Below are positions 25,201-37,110 of a stretch of DNA of 64,000 nt, in pieces. The DNA comes from Prunella strophiata. Taxonomy: Eukaryota > Chordata > Aves > Passeriformes > Prunellidae. The notes below the pieces were generated by a model that was given only the letters and a program-made list of their open reading frames with translations, made no database searches and was not told the origin of the DNA. The position numbers were made by a program, and so were the translations under genes. The DNA lies in contig JAZBQD010000027.1 of NCBI GenBank assembly GCA_036583965.1, positions 26,481,001 through 26,545,000 on the forward strand, read 5' to 3'. Each line of letters begins with the position of its first letter. Position 1 is the first letter of the stretch.

Positions 25201-28200
25201 AAGGTGAGCGTGACATAAAAATTAGGGAGATCTGGGGGGACACAGAGGATTCATATCCAGCATTCAAACTCTCCCAGCAAGATGCTGTAAGCACTTATGA
25301 TGATGAAAGAAGCATTTTTAAGCTAGATTTGTATTTCCAGCTCCATTTCATGGGTGACAGAGCCAACTCTCAGTTCTTTCTCTTGTGTGCAACCACGGCC
25401 CATCATACCCAGACCAGGCACCGGTGCAGAAGACCTGACCCCAAAAAACAGGATCATATTCATGGGCACTTGAAACACTCTACTGAAAACAGGTAGGTGC
25501 ATGCAAGTACAGTGCAGCAGGAGAAAATAAATTATTTGCACTGAACACGACATTATTTCAGCCCTGCACTCAGAAACTCACATGTCACCCTCCTGAAAAC
25601 TCCAACCTTTGTGGGAGAAACCCCCATTTTCAACCAGCCAGCATACAAAACATGGAACACCTGAAGGATCCCTAACAAGCTTCTGTTAATAAGAGCCCAG
25701 AAAAATCCCAGATAAGCAAGAAGATAGAGCCACCAGACAGAAAACCCCCCCCAAATAAAGGGAACTGGGGTGCCACCAGCCCAACACTGTGCCCTGCACA
25801 GCCCCAGCACGGCACAGCCTGCCCCACGCCTTTTGCAAAAGCCTTGGCATCTGGCTGTCCGTAAATATTTGAGGTGGGAAGCCAGGAATTACAGAACCCC
25901 TCTCCTGGGCAACCAAGGTTTGACCATCTTAAAGAAAAAAAAAAACCCTACAAAAACAAACAGCAAACCTCAAACAGAGCTGCAATGAGATGCCTGCTGG
26001 TTTCACAGAGACATGTAAGACAACACGGGTGCATCCTTTGCCCCTGAGGGCCGACAACCCCAGGAGAAGATAACTACAGACCAGCTGGATTCTTTCTGCC
26101 AGGAAGCAGGATTCCAACCAGGATAAAAGTATTGAGGAACAAAACTAGGGGTTGTCATAGGGTTTGCCATGACAGAAAGCGCTGCTAGCCCCCCCTCACC
26201 TCTCCCCTTCTGAAATCTCAAATACACAGAAATTCACATTTCTCATGAAAACATATTTATGTGAAAAAAAAAAAAAAAAAAGAAGAAGCTGGTTTGACAC
26301 CAGTATTTTCGCCTAGTAAAACCCAAATATTTTTTCCCTGCTTTAAATATCTTCCTCACTCCTGCTACAGAGGAAGTGCTTGATTGAATCACAGGTAAAG
26401 GCACAGTCCTCCAGCCTAGGCCCCATCCCTGCTTTGTCTTTGCATGGGCACGAGTCAGAGACAAGAGAGCACAAAGAGACAAAGAACATCTTGAGAAGAA
26501 AAATACCCGGGACAATTCTCATTCCCACCTTCCTCCACCTTGGCTCCTCTTCATCAGACATGCTCCAGCACTGAGTGCTGAGTACCTCCTTGGCTGCACA
26601 CCACAAGGTTCACCAGAAGTGGGGAACTGTGAATCCAGATCCAAACTGCTGGGTTCTCCCCCTTCTCAGCCAGAAGCAGGACCTGCATCCTTGTGAGCAG
26701 GAGATCAGCCCTAGACCCCAAATTCCCTTTTCTCCTCCTCCAAGGCAGAGGGGGCTTTGGGGTCCCCCTTGCCACACCCTGGGATGAGCGTGCAGCATCA
26801 GAATCAGAAACTGCTGTGGGTTTGGGCACGTTGAGGCCACCCCACTGCTGCCAGCAGGGCTGGGGACAGCCAGCAGAGACCAGTCCCCCTGGCAGCACAT
26901 GCGGGCACCAGCAAATCCTGCCCGCACACTGGGCAGCCGTCAGCACAGCTCACACCCAGCACTGCCACCCGCTCCCAAATCAGCTGGCCATGGCCACACC
27001 AGCAGGCTCAGAGCCTGCTGGAGGCTCCCCCAGGAAGCACCAACCCAACTGGGGGCTCTCTGAAATCCCCAGCTCTGCAAATCCCTCCCTGCGCCTGGCG
27101 GCGGCGAGCAGGTGAAGAGCCGGCGAGGCGAGGGCTGGCGAGCTGGGGCAGGAGAGGACCCCAGCTGTCTCTCCAGCTGGTGGAGACAAAATTCTCATCA
27201 AAACGAAACAAACCCCTCTTTCTTCCCCAGCCGATTTCTTTTTGGTGCCTTTGTCAGGACTGCAAAAACCTGAAGCAATTCCCACAGCTTTAAGAGCCCT
27301 GCCGGGGGCTGAGCAGGGAGCACCAGCTCGTAGAGTGAGGAAAAAAAGGTGAAAAAAATCATAGTATGTCCAAAATAAGATGGCAGAAACCAGAAGGAGT
27401 CTCAAGGATGCTCAGGTTGTGGCTCTGATGGTACGGACCTGCAGTCTCCAGGATCCCACTGCCAATGGGGTGGCCCCAAAGCCACCCCTGTCCCCACCAC
27501 AGAGGGAGAGATGACGAGTCTATTTGACTGCCTAGCTGCCAATCTGCCAAACCTGACTCACTTCCAGGCCTTTCTATGAAACATTAATTGTAAGACAAAT
27601 CTAATCAAGGGCCGAGAGAAGGGGCAAGATGCCAAATCTCTCCTTTGCTCCCTTTGGAAAGGAGAAGCCCCATGAGTGAGAGGACAGGGCTCAGTGGAGA
27701 TGGAGGCAAGACCTATTTTGCTTGCCTGGCATTTCCAGCATAGATCCCACAGTGGCTTCCCTGCCTTCCCACCCCCTGCTGGCACAAAAAGTTGACTTAA
27801 CAACAAAAACCAAAAGAGGTGGTGCCTGGTCCCAGCCCAGCAGTACCAACCATGGCATCCCTGGTGGGGACTCAGCTGCCCCGCAGCCACGCTCCTCCCA
27901 GCTCAGGAGTCAGCTCTATTTCTCCAGGAGCTGTGGGTGAGGACAGAGGGGTGCTTGCTACAGGAGATGAGGTGCTAGGTGGGGATGGAAAGCAGGCAAG
28001 AATTATGGGAAGCACTAGAGAGAAAGACTGAGACATGGGGAAAGAGAGACCACCAAGAGGGACGTTGTGCCACAGAGCTGGCCTATGCTCTGCTACCCCC
28101 ATCCGGGCCAGCCTGACTGCTCCCAGTGCCTGGCCAGCTGGAGAAACCCAAGTCAGCCTTATTGTCTCCACAGGATGCCCTACAAGAAGGGAAACAGGCC

Positions 28201-28429
28201 TCCAGAGAGCATGCTGGACTGCAGCTGGGCTGACCTGTGGCTCTCTGGAGGGACAGTTCTCCCCCATCAGCCACAAAAAGGCACAGAAAGTCCCACTTCT
28301 CCAAGTGAGGGAAGGCAATGTGAGAGACTGAAAACCACCAGGACAAACCCACCACAGCACAGGAACTCTGCAGCTGGTGGGACCAGGCTGTGCTGAAGTG
28401 TCCAGCACTGCCTCCATTCGATCCAGTCT

Positions 28430-28520
28430 GGGATTATTCCCCTCACAGCCCTTCCGGGCTGGGGAAGCAGCGCCAGGTAATTGCGCAATTCCACGTTAAG
28501 CAGCATAAACATCCACGATG
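28430..28520. promoter_or_regulatory. Candidate conserved noncoding block (short)
   Basis: GCCAGGTAATTGCGCAATTC, CACGTTAAGCAGCATAAAC and CCACGATG. A palindromic ATTGCGCAAT (C/EBP-type) lies at 28480-28489. Confidence 0.35.
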
Positions 28521-28839
28521 CTCCAAACCCCTTCCCTCTGTCTCCTCGACAGCAGCAGCTGCCAGAGGAGCCTCCAGCGGGCCAGAGGAGGCTACCCCAA
28601 GCCTGCAGGTCCATCCGTGGCCTGGCAGGACCACACTGCCGAGGACTCAGGCTCATCCCCCACGAAAAGACACCAGGGTGTGATTTGGAAACCCAACTGC
28701 CGACGAGCTCCTTCACACCCGTGCACACCGGGAGGGATGGAAGGATTTTTATTTTTTTCCCTTTGCAGCCGGACACAACTTCAGATTTTAACTCACGAAG
28801 GAGGAGGCGGCAGCACCCACACAAGCCCGTGAGTCTGGG

Positions 28840-29260
28840 AGCAGGGGATTTTGGAGGCAGGCAAGGAGAGCCCCGCGATGGCGGCGCGGAAGCTGGCAGC
28901 GGCACAGAGCCATCAAGCCGTGCGAAGACAGGGCGAGCATCACACAACTGCCTGCCTCGGCCGGGGAGCCCGGCACGGCGGTGGCGGCTCGGGGGCTGCA
29001 GCCGCCCCTCCACTGCCGGCGCCCACATGCCAGGCCTGCTCCGAGATGTGCTGGCCATCTGCTCCTGCCAGCCGGGGCTGGGGCCGGGGCTCTGCGCCGT
29101 GGCTGGGGATGTGCCAAGCCGTCCCTCCGTCGCCACGCTCCCCAGCTGCGCCCCCCGTCATGACCACACCGCTGTCAGCGCTCCCGGCCCCCAGAACCTG
29201 CCGTGGGGATCTTCCCGTGACTCCAGGTCCTCCCTACAGCCCTGGCTCTGCTTGGCCTGT
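28840..29260. promoter_or_regulatory. Intronic CpG island in LMX1A intron 2
   Basis: A compact CpG-dense block (GATGGCGGCGCGGAAGCTGG near 28878; CCCGGCACGGCGGTGGCGG near 28969) about 3.5 kb downstream of LMX1A exon 2. Overlapping open frames run on both strands, as expected of GC-rich DNA. None resembles a known protein. It could be an alternative promoter or a developmental CpG island. Confidence 0.5.
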
Positions 29261-29859
29261 GCAAACCTACTGTGAAACACCACTAGGCAAGAGGGGGCTC
29301 AATGATTCCCATCCTCGTGCACATTTTAAGGTTCTAGAGTAGCCCTACTCCTCCCATCGCTTCCAGCACTCCTCCCTGTTTATGGCCAGGATTGGTGTTG
29401 CCCCCCCAAATCCGCCACTAAAAAGCTCATCCCCCTGACCACTGCCACAGGGGCCCCACAGCCAGGGCATGTCCCCAGGGCCACTTTGCAGCTGGGGAGC
29501 CGGCCAGGGCGAAGACTGAACCTTGTCATAGTTGAGACTTATCAGGTTTGGACAAGCGCCGGGGGCTGCCGCGGGATTCGGGATGTTCTGTAACGAGCGT
29601 CCTCTGCTCCAAATAGACGCCGTCCCAGGGGCACAGGCTTGAGCCGTCCCTCTCCAGGAGCCCTCCCTGTCAGTGCTGGGGAAACTGCTCCAAGAGTGAC
29701 CCCCAACTCCCCAAGTTCCTAGACAGCATCACTATCCAAACCACCCCTGGGCCTTGAGCCGTGGCACCCCAAAGAGATGCCAAGACCTGACCTGGCACCC
29801 TCAGCCTTTAATCCATCCCTTTCCAAGTCCTGTCCCAAGCCCTTCCTCTTAGTGAAAGA

Positions 29860-30060
29860 CAAAGAAATGTAAAACATGTGTTTTAACAAATTACTCCTCG
29901 ATTTCTAGAGTCCAGCGAGTCAGATGCTCGCTTAAATCCGTCCGTAACACTTTCCATGGGTGTATTTATAACCGAAGGCATAGCTGCCGTCTCGCGCTCC
30001 CTCATTAACCCTCTGCGGCCTTGTTACAAACAGAGCTCAAACAGAGAGCGCAGAGACGTG
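29860..30060. promoter_or_regulatory. Candidate conserved noncoding block
   Basis: ACAAATTACTCCTCGATTTC, CAGATGCTCGCTTAAATCCG, GGTGTATTTATAACCGAAGG and CCTCATTAACCC, with mixed AT cores and CpG. Candidate enhancer of LMX1A. Confidence 0.4.
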
Positions 30061-30324
30061 CTGGAAAATTCTGCACCTACTCGTCCCTGGGAAAACACCC
30101 CAACGCTCACCATCTGGAAGAGAAATCCCTTCTTTCGGTTTCAAAAAAAAAAAAAAAAAAAAAGCCCACAACCAAACACAACCGCAGAACACCGACGCCG
30201 TGACCGCGGCAGGTTGGATCCCGATCACTTCCCTGACACCCCCAGCATTCCACACGCAGCCCTCCCACCCGGAGAGGCCTCCGGAGCCCGGCTACGCCAC
30301 TGCCACCGGGAGGATCGGCCGCTT

Positions 30325-30435
30325 TCCCCTGCAAGGAGTGTCAGTCACTTGTGATAATTAACCAGCTCGAGATAATGAGCTCAGTCTGAGAGCAGCGGCT
30401 CTTCCTCCGAGCATTTCGCTCTCAAATCCCTGCTA
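30325..30435. promoter_or_regulatory. Candidate conserved noncoding block
   Basis: GTCACTTGTGATAATTAACC and CTCGAGATAATGAGCTCAG: paired ATAATTA/ATAATGA homeodomain cores next to a CACTTG E-box, then a CpG-containing tail. Confidence 0.4.
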
Positions 30436-32509
30436 TCGGCGTTGGCACCGCGGCCAAGGCAGGCACGGTGCTCCTGCACCCAGGAAAATGCTCAGTCCAA
30501 AGGCAGGACGGGCATTTAGGAAAAGAAAGAAGGATTTTTGGTAAATAAAAGAGTGTTATATAAAGCTCGGCAGAGCCCAAAGGGAGCAGTTCTCTGGGAC
30601 TCTGCTCTGCATCCTTGCCATCACCAGGTAAGGAGCCACACCACCGGCACAGCAGAGTCCTGCGGGGTGGATGAAAGGAGAAGGGACACAAACCTGCACC
30701 CCTGTGCTAAAATAATTAATATTAAATGCAAGGGGACAATTACACGATGGTAAAAAGCAGGCAGGGGCAGGAGGGGAAAGAGGTCAGCACTGAGTTAGGG
30801 TTAAACCCATCACACCTCAGGAAACTGCCCGTCGCAGAGCCTGAGCTTCCCGGCTCGGGCAAAAGTCACCAACCCAAACACAGCCAGGAAAGAACCAGGA
30901 AAAATGGTGCTGTCAGTGGACCTCAGGAAAAATTTGTGACATTTTTTTCCCGCATTCATCCCTGTCCATCCCAACAGTGAAATAGATGGGCACAGCAAGA
31001 AGCCAACTGCGGCACCGATTTTTGTGGCCAGCAGACATCAGAGGAGGGTTTCAGGTTGGAGCCACTTCAAGAGCTCGCAAGCTGCAGTCAAGAGTAAAAT
31101 CCACATGTGCTGCAAGCTGGAAAGGCATTTCTGGGTGACAGTCACCCCAATTTCCCCTTGATGCTCCAAACAAAAATACCAATAAAGCAGAAAACGAGAA
31201 TTAAACCGTGGTGGAAATGTATGGGAGCCATTAGCCAAATTTCTACAGACAAACAAGCAGCGCACCCAATCTCAACAATTTTTTTTGCCTACAAAAACCC
31301 ACCCCGTGGTGCAGCTCTCTCCTTTCCACTCTCACGGCAGCTAATTCTTCCGCTCTTTCGTAAACATTTGAAAACAAGGTCACGCGCACAAATTCTGCTT
31401 TCAATTTGCCTTGTATCCATAGTGATTAAACTCAGACCCACAATACGGGATTTAAAGGAGAAAAAAAAACTAAAAACACCCCAAAAAACCCAAAACCCCA
31501 ACTTTCAGAAGGTCTGGAGCTGGGCTGGACCCCGTCACGCTCACCAGCTCGGTGAAGGCCAGGGATGAGAGCATCAAGGATCACTGTTTTCTGCTCTAAA
31601 AAAGGGAATTAAATTGCAGGGCTCCGACAGCCGTGCTATCGCCATAGCGAGGGATCCGGCCCCCCACCTACAATCTCCTCAAGAAACAACCAGCCCAGAG
31701 GCAACAAAAATTTAACAGCTCCAAAACTCAGCCAGGCAGTGGGGTCTGGAAAGGACAGCAAGAGCAGGGTGAGCAGGAAAAAACGAAAGCAGCTGCAGGG
31801 GAGGAAAGACTCAGTAGCCTTCTCCCCATTCCCACTGGAACGGTTTTTCTTTTAATAAAGAAAAATAATTTTCTCATTATCTTTCCTCCTAACCCCACAC
31901 TTCCAAAGGGGAAAGCGTCAGGGCTGGGAGGCTTTAATACCCAAATTTCTTCACCATCACAGACCTGGATGCAGGAAAAGCCTCTGTGTGACAGTGAACA
32001 CTCCAAATCCAGCAGGGCCTTCCCCTGGTTCCTGCCGAGTGCCTCAGTTTCCCCACCAACCAGGGGGGAGAGCAATAGCATTTCCCTGCCTGTGAGGATA
32101 TTAGGATAATAGCCTCACCCAGGACCGGGTCAGGGAGGATATAACTTTCCTCCTGCAGATGCTCCATAGGAAAATAAAGCCAGGGGAAAATGCTTGGCCC
32201 CGTCCCCCCGCAGACCTGGGGCTACCGTGGGTCTCCCAGGCTCCCAACAAAACCTCCTCAATTCCCAGGGCACAACCTGAGAACAACGAAACACCTCTGA
32301 AAAGGGGAGAACCAGAGGGCAACGAGACCACGGGGCAGAGCTCGCACAACTCGCCGCGCAGCACAGCACGGGCTGACACCTCCAGGGAAACACGGGGCAG
32401 GGCGCGGGGAACAGCACCGGGACACCCACAAGTTTTTGCAGGGCACTGAGGCTTTGTGGGCGGTGAGAACAGAGCGAGAGGGGCTCCCCGAGGGGCGAGC
32501 GACACTTAC

Positions 32510-32696
32510 TTCTCATAGTCCAGCTTGCAGTAGAGCTTCTTGTCGCGGTAGAAGCAGGTGGTCTGCAGGGGCTCCTTGCAGGACGCGCACTGGACGCACT
32601 GCTCATGCCACAGGCTGTCGTTCAGGCGCAGCAAGAACCGGTCCAAAATCACTCGCTGACACCCTTCGCACACCGACTTGGGGGTCGCGGCTCTGC
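32510..32696 (-). CDS. LMX1A: LMX1A second coding exon (LIM domain 1)
   Basis: 187 nt. Acceptor CCGCAG, then [60 protein letters not shown] and YEK, with donor AA/GTAAGTG. Leu84 stands where I remember Tyr in the mammalian protein; the position is next to the zinc-binding Asp85 but is not itself a ligand. Confidence 0.95.
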
Positions 32697-33364
32697 CTGC
32701 GGGGAAGGAGCCGGGGGCTGGGGTGGGCGGAGGGAAAGGCGGCCGGGGAGACGGGCCGGGCGAGGCACGGACGGACGGAGGGTCCCGCGGTTCTCGCTTC
32801 CCCCGCACAGGCTCGTGGGTCGCGGGGGGACGGGGGTGTGCGGGGAGCTGCTGCGGAATCCAGGAGGGACCTGTGCCTTAGGGCAGCTCCGGGGGGGACA
32901 CATCGCCCCCGATTTCGTTCCTCTTGGAAAGGCGGCAGCGGAGCCGCAGCTCAGGGAGAGGGCGACGGTTTGAAACCGATATTAAAACGAAGATAAAAAG
33001 AAAAAATGAATTATTTATTGCTCGATACGAAGGATAGCCCTTCGTTACAAGGGGGGGTTAGGGGGACACACAATTTAATGCAATCGCGGAACGAAGCGGG
33101 GGCAGCGAAGGCGGGCGCCGGGGGCACACCCCGGGCGAAGGCAGCGGCGCGGCGCCGGGCAGGACCGAGCCGGGGAAAGCTGTCCCCGGGCCTCCCGAAC
33201 CCCCCGTGCCCATCCATCGCTCGGGCCCGCCCGGCAGTGCCCCGCCCTATGGGGTCCCCAGGAGGGTAAGCGGGGTGCCCCGACTTACCCAGCAAGGAGG
33301 AGAAGGGGGTCGCGGGGTCCAGGGCGCTCTGCAAACTCTCCTCCATCTTCAGCCCGTCCAGCAT
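32510..33364 (-). CDS. LMX1A: LMX1A, LIM homeobox transcription factor 1 alpha (5' end only)
   Basis: LIM-homeodomain transcription factor acting in the nucleus, known for roof-plate, inner-ear and midbrain dopaminergic development. Only the first two coding exons are in the window: 33364-33289 (residues 1-25 plus one base) and 32696-32510 (rest of Gly26 to Glu87, plus two bases of Lys88). The start [10 protein letters not shown] with [14 protein letters not shown] matches the LMX1A N-terminus and differs from the LMX1B start (MLDGIKMEEH) as I recall it. LIM domain 1 is complete in its zinc ligands: Cys35, Cys38, His56, Cys59, Cys62, Cys65, Cys82, Asp85. The ATG has a good CCCACC context. LIM domain 2, the linker and the homeodomain were not found between 1 and 32509, so they lie beyond the window edge on the minus strand. 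RXRG is the upstream neighbour in the same orientation. Confidence 0.95.
33289..33364 (-). CDS. LMX1A: LMX1A first coding exon
   Basis: 76 coding nt: [25 protein letters not shown] and one base of Gly26, ending at a strong GTAAGT donor (33288-33283). The exon continues upstream as 5' UTR, possibly to an acceptor (TTGGCAG) that would start the exon at 33403. Confidence 0.93.
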
Positions 33365-33403
33365 GGTGGGGAGCCGGGCCGGGCGAGGGGCCGCGCCGCC
33401 CGC

Positions 33404-33742
33404 CTGCCAACACAGCCCGGACACACCGCGCTCAGCCCGGCCGCCGGCCCCGCCGCCCCCGGCCGGGGCTTCCCCGCCCCGGCCGCTCCCGGCGCCGCGC
33501 TCCCTCCTCCCTCCCAACGGGAGAACCCCTCGGGCCCCCCGGTCCGGCTGCGCGGCCGCTGCCCCGGCCGGGCTCGCAGCAGCCCCCCAGCCCCCCGGCC
33601 CCGACCTGGGGAGGCCGCCGGAGCCGGGCCCCCGCAGCCGCGGGCGGGAGGCGGGAGGAGATGCGGGACGGGAGGATGCGGGACGGGAGGATGCGGGACG
33701 GGAGGATGCGGGGCTGCCGTCGGCGGGGCTCGGCCGCTTACC
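33404..33742 (-). other. Candidate LMX1A 5' UTR intron
   Basis: On the minus strand, CCCCAG/GTAAGC (exon end 33742) is a strong donor, and TTGGCAG (exon start 33403) is a plausible acceptor 39 bases upstream of the ATG. This would put the start codon in the second exon, which is the arrangement I recall for mammalian LMX1A. A second good donor, CAG/GTACGC, ends at 34883. No transcript evidence is available here. Confidence 0.4.
33653..33713. repeat. 15-bp GC-rich tandem repeat in the LMX1A 5' region
   Basis: Four copies of GGGAGGATGCGGGAC (first and last imperfect). It falls within the candidate 5' UTR intron of LMX1A. Confidence 0.9.
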
Positions 33743-34194
33743 TGGGGCGGCCCGGGCGGTTCCTTCCTGCGAGGAGCCGGCGGGAGAGGCGTCGGCAGCC
33801 ACCGCTCCTGGGGGGTCGTGCGGCGGCTCCTGCCTGCCCGGCTGCAGCGCACCCCCCTCGCCGCCCCGCCGCCGGCGCTGCCCGGGCTGCGGAGCGAGCC
33901 GGCGGCTCCCTGGACGGCTCCGGAGAGGAGCGCACCAACCTGCGGGGAAGCGCCCGTCCGACTGCTGCCAAGGCACATTTCCTGGAGCTGATACCTCCCT
34001 GCCCGACCCCCACCCCCTGCCCTCCCCTCTCCACCCCACTCGAAATAAGTTTCCTCCCCGCTCTCCTGCCTGGCTGCAGGCACCGGCCCCGCCACGCCTC
34101 GAGGGGCCGTCGGCCTTTCCCAGCTCCGGGGTGCACGGCTCGGCCTGGCCGCCCCGGCTCCGCTCCGCTCCCTGGCTTTTTCCCCCCTTCTTTT

Positions 34195-34234
34195 CTTAGA
34201 AAGCCAAAAAGAAGAAAAGAAAGAAGAAAGAAAG

Positions 34235-34264
<30 letters not shown>
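34195..34264. repeat. Purine tract ending in A29
   Basis: AAGAAAGAAGAAAG-type purine sequence passes into 29 consecutive A (34235-34263). On the minus strand it is a T-rich tract inside the LMX1A promoter island. Confidence 0.95.
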
Positions 34265-34265
<1 letters not shown>

Positions 34266-37019
34266 TAGAGGGTGGTGCCCCACCACAGCGTCTCTCCCAG
34301 TAATGAAACCGGCTGGAAATCAAGTCCCCCTTCCAGGAGAAGCCCAGGCCAGCAGATTTTGGGGAAAGTCGGTCCCCTGCCCGGGGCGGTCCCCGGCCGG
34401 GATGCGCTCCCCCGCGCTGCGCATCGCCCCGGGCGCCTCGCTCCCGCTGCTCCGGAGTGTTTAAAGAAAACGAGTGCTGGGAGGAGGAAAACAAAAAAGA
34501 AATAAAAACAAAGAAAAAAAAAAAAAATCCCAACACCAAAGCCGGAGAGCTGCCCCGGAGGGCTCGTCTCCAGTGATCCCTGGCGCCGAGCGGGGCTCGG
34601 TCCGCTCCGGGCGCCGGTTCCGCGGGGCCGCAGGGGGAAGCGGCCCCGGGCAAGCGGAGCTCCGTCTCCGCCAAACCGCATCGGTTTCGGGGAGGGGAAA
34701 CCCGCGGAGGAACGCTCCCGCCCGGCCGGGGAAGACGAAACTTGGAGCCTTCCCTCAGCCCCGGCGCTTTCCCGTCCTTCCCGGCTCCCCCTTCCCTCCT
34801 GCTTGCGGGGTTTCGCTGTTTCTCGGGGAGTTTCACGGCCCCGCAGGTCGGAGCGGTCTGCAGCGGGGCTGGCGCCGCGTACCTGCGCTGCCGGAGCAGC
34901 CCGGACGGGGATCCGCGGCTCCCCGGCACGGAGCAGCGCTGGGTGCCCCGTCTCCGGCCGGCGAGCAGGGAAACGGCGGCAGAGCTGCGAGGGACCCGCT
35001 CTAGGATCGCGGAGGATGGGAGGCTTTTAGGGACCTCACCTCCTGCGTTCACCGCTGACCTTGGCACCAGGGGCAGATGCGCTCCCAGCCTCTCTGTGGG
35101 GCATCCTCGTCACCAAGTGCTCCCCACACCCAGATGACGTGGGTGGTGCAGGGACCCAGGTCGTGTCCTCTGGGAATTCGTAGGAAGGAGAGAGGCCGCA
35201 GGTTAGCACAGGCAGCTCGCCGCCCTGCCAAAATCCCGCGGGAGAGGGAAACACGGTGCTGGGACAGCCCTACTGCATCCCAGTGTAACTCCACCGGGAG
35301 TTCAGGCACGAAAGCCTTGGTGCTATCACACGGGTCAGTGTCAAACAGCTCTGGCCACTCACATCCAGGAAGGCTGGGCTGCAGCAGGGAGGCACTGGGC
35401 TCTGACACCTTTGTCTTTAGCTCTCCTGAAGGTCTCTGAGCAGCTACAGCCAAGTGCCAGAGCAGCCAGATCCACTGGAGCCACCTTGCCAAGACACCAG
35501 CCCAGCAAGGACTGCAGCACGAGCAGGGGCTCCAAGCACTGCCTGCTGCCCTTCCCCACCCTGTCCATCCCACAGAGCTGTGCAGGGCAGATTTTCCTTC
35601 CACAGGCAGGGAGTGGCAGCCCCGTGGGGTGGGAATACCATCCACAAGCACTGCTAAAAGCTGTGTCCCTGTGCCGGGCACTTTGCTTGCAGACTCAGAC
35701 CGCCCACCTGATTTTCTCTGCTCAGAGATGCAGGAGCAGCTGGGAGGGAAGTCATTCTTTCCTGGATGTTGCCACCCCATGGTTTTCCTCCTCCTCCTCC
35801 TTTCCATACAAGGAGGGTTTGGAGACTGTCTCACTTTGCAGCTCTGGTGTACAATTCCCAGGTTGGTCTGTGAAGATCAGTTTTTTTGGGGGCTGAGGCA
35901 AGTGTCTATCACCAGGGAGGCTGCAGCAGGGTGTTGCTGCTCATGATTTACACATCCACCAGCTCCCACACAGGGCAGAGGTACTGAAGCACACCTGGCC
36001 TTGTGCAAAAGGTGATCACCAGGTGAACCAGTAAAATATGCAAGAAATATACTCCAAACCCCTCCAAAGTGGAACTGGAACACGGGCAGTGGCCCTACAA
36101 AACATGAGGGGAGTATTTCAGGCAGCTCACTACAGCATCTGAGGACCAGTTTCCATTATTAGCTCACCCAGAGCTGAAATAGGGGCAACATCAGCAGCCA
36201 AAGAGAATTGAACCAGAGGAAAAGCAAGTCTTGCCTTTCTCCTTCTAGCTGCAGGGTCTGCAGGCAGCTAGGTGTTGCAAAAAGTGGGTGGTGCTGGAGA
36301 ACTGCATTAAACAGAAGCTGCCACCCGAATGAGCAAGGCCACAACCCTGGCAGAGGGGCTGCCCATCTTCCCCAGCCCCACTGGGGCTGCCCAGCTGTCA
36401 CCTTCTGTGCAGGTCCCCTCTGCTCACTGCTGGAAGGGGATCAGCAGCACTCACTCAGCTCCCAGGTAGCCACAGCCACAGCAGCTGCCCTGGCTCCAGA
36501 CAGCAGCAGCCAGACCCCTCCTCCAGCATCACCTTAACTCTGCCCAGCCAAGCTCTGCAGGAGCACCCAGGAGCAGGCAGGGCTGGCCCCAGAAGCAGGC
36601 AGGCAGGAGACCAAGGAGAAGATGGCTACGAGCCACCTCCCTTGGGACAGGAGTCACTGGGCCAGCACCATCCAGGTGCCTCGAGTGCCCAAAGCCAGCT
36701 TGACACAGAAGAAAAAGCCTTGCCCAGCACCAGAGACAGCTGTGGACACCACTCACCCCTGCAAGGAGCACACCTCCCTGTCCTTCTGCCAGCCCCAGAG
36801 CCCTTCAGAGGCACCAGCAGCTGCACAGCCAGCTGGGCTGGCCAGCCTGGCACAGAGGCAAGCCAGAGACCAGCCCACAGCCACCATGCTGTCAGAAAGC
36901 CCTGGGGTGAGGAAATCCTCTCATTTCACCTCTGAAATCCACCAGACCAAGCCTGTCTCAGGTAGACTTGATTGCACAGAGGGCACAGAAGAGAGGAGAG
37001 AGAAATGGAGTGGCAGCCA

Positions 37020-37110
37020 CTGGCTGTGCTTAGAGCTTGGTCTTTGTCCGCTCACACTGATAAACTCCTGGGGATTTATCAGGGCTTCTCTATCATGCTT
37101 TCCACCACAC
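37020..37110. promoter_or_regulatory. Candidate regulatory block, LMX1A-RXRG interval
   Basis: CACACTGATAAACTCCTGGG followed by GATTTATCAGGGC: two inverted GATAAA/TTTATC cores 17 bases apart. Weak, by-eye candidate. Confidence 0.25.

Larger units (their letters stand above)
1..32509 (-). other. LMX1A: LMX1A intron 2, partial (noncoding)
   Basis: Everything below the donor at 32509 is intron on the minus strand. I looked for the LIM2 motif, the homeodomain (KRPRT, QVWFQNQRAK) and other known proteins on both strands and found none. Most of it is C/A- and purine-rich drifted sequence with short low-complexity runs. The blocks listed separately stand out by composition. Intron length is at least 32.5 kb. 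Confidence 0.85.
32400..35020 (-). promoter_or_regulatory. LMX1A: LMX1A CpG-island promoter region
   Basis: A long CpG-rich block surrounds the LMX1A first exons and runs about 1.6 kb upstream of the ATG. It is interrupted by an A-rich purine tract at 34195-34264 (29 consecutive A) and a shorter one near 34490-34526. The transcription start is not resolvable. Very long open frames through this block on both strands are explained by stop-poor GC-rich sequence. Confidence 0.65.

Noticed and set aside
28267..29136. A 289-codon open frame on the minus strand, with overlapping frames on the plus strand
   Set aside because: These overlap on both strands within an intronic CpG island and resemble no protein I know.
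1..32509. Remaining LMX1A exons (LIM2, homeodomain)
   Set aside because: Searched for CGGC-type LIM2 motifs, KRPRT and WFQNQRAK strings on the minus strand and found none; they must lie outside the window.
33011..34039. In-frame extension of LMX1A upstream of its ATG
   Set aside because: The frame is open upstream to 34039, but the sequence is low-complexity Gly/Pro/Arg/Ala. The MLDGLKMEE start with a good Kozak context matches the known N-terminus, and a plausible splice acceptor lies between.
35040..35062. Inverted nuclear receptor half sites (GTTCA, four bases, TGACCT)
   Set aside because: One half is incomplete and the four-base inverted spacing is not a standard RXR arrangement.
33349..35067. 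A 572-codon open frame on the minus strand across the LMX1A promoter
   Set aside because: It overlaps CpG-island sequence and a long poly-T tract (giving runs of Phe), has no recognisable domain and is in a different frame from the LMX1A coding start. GC-rich DNA simply lacks stops.
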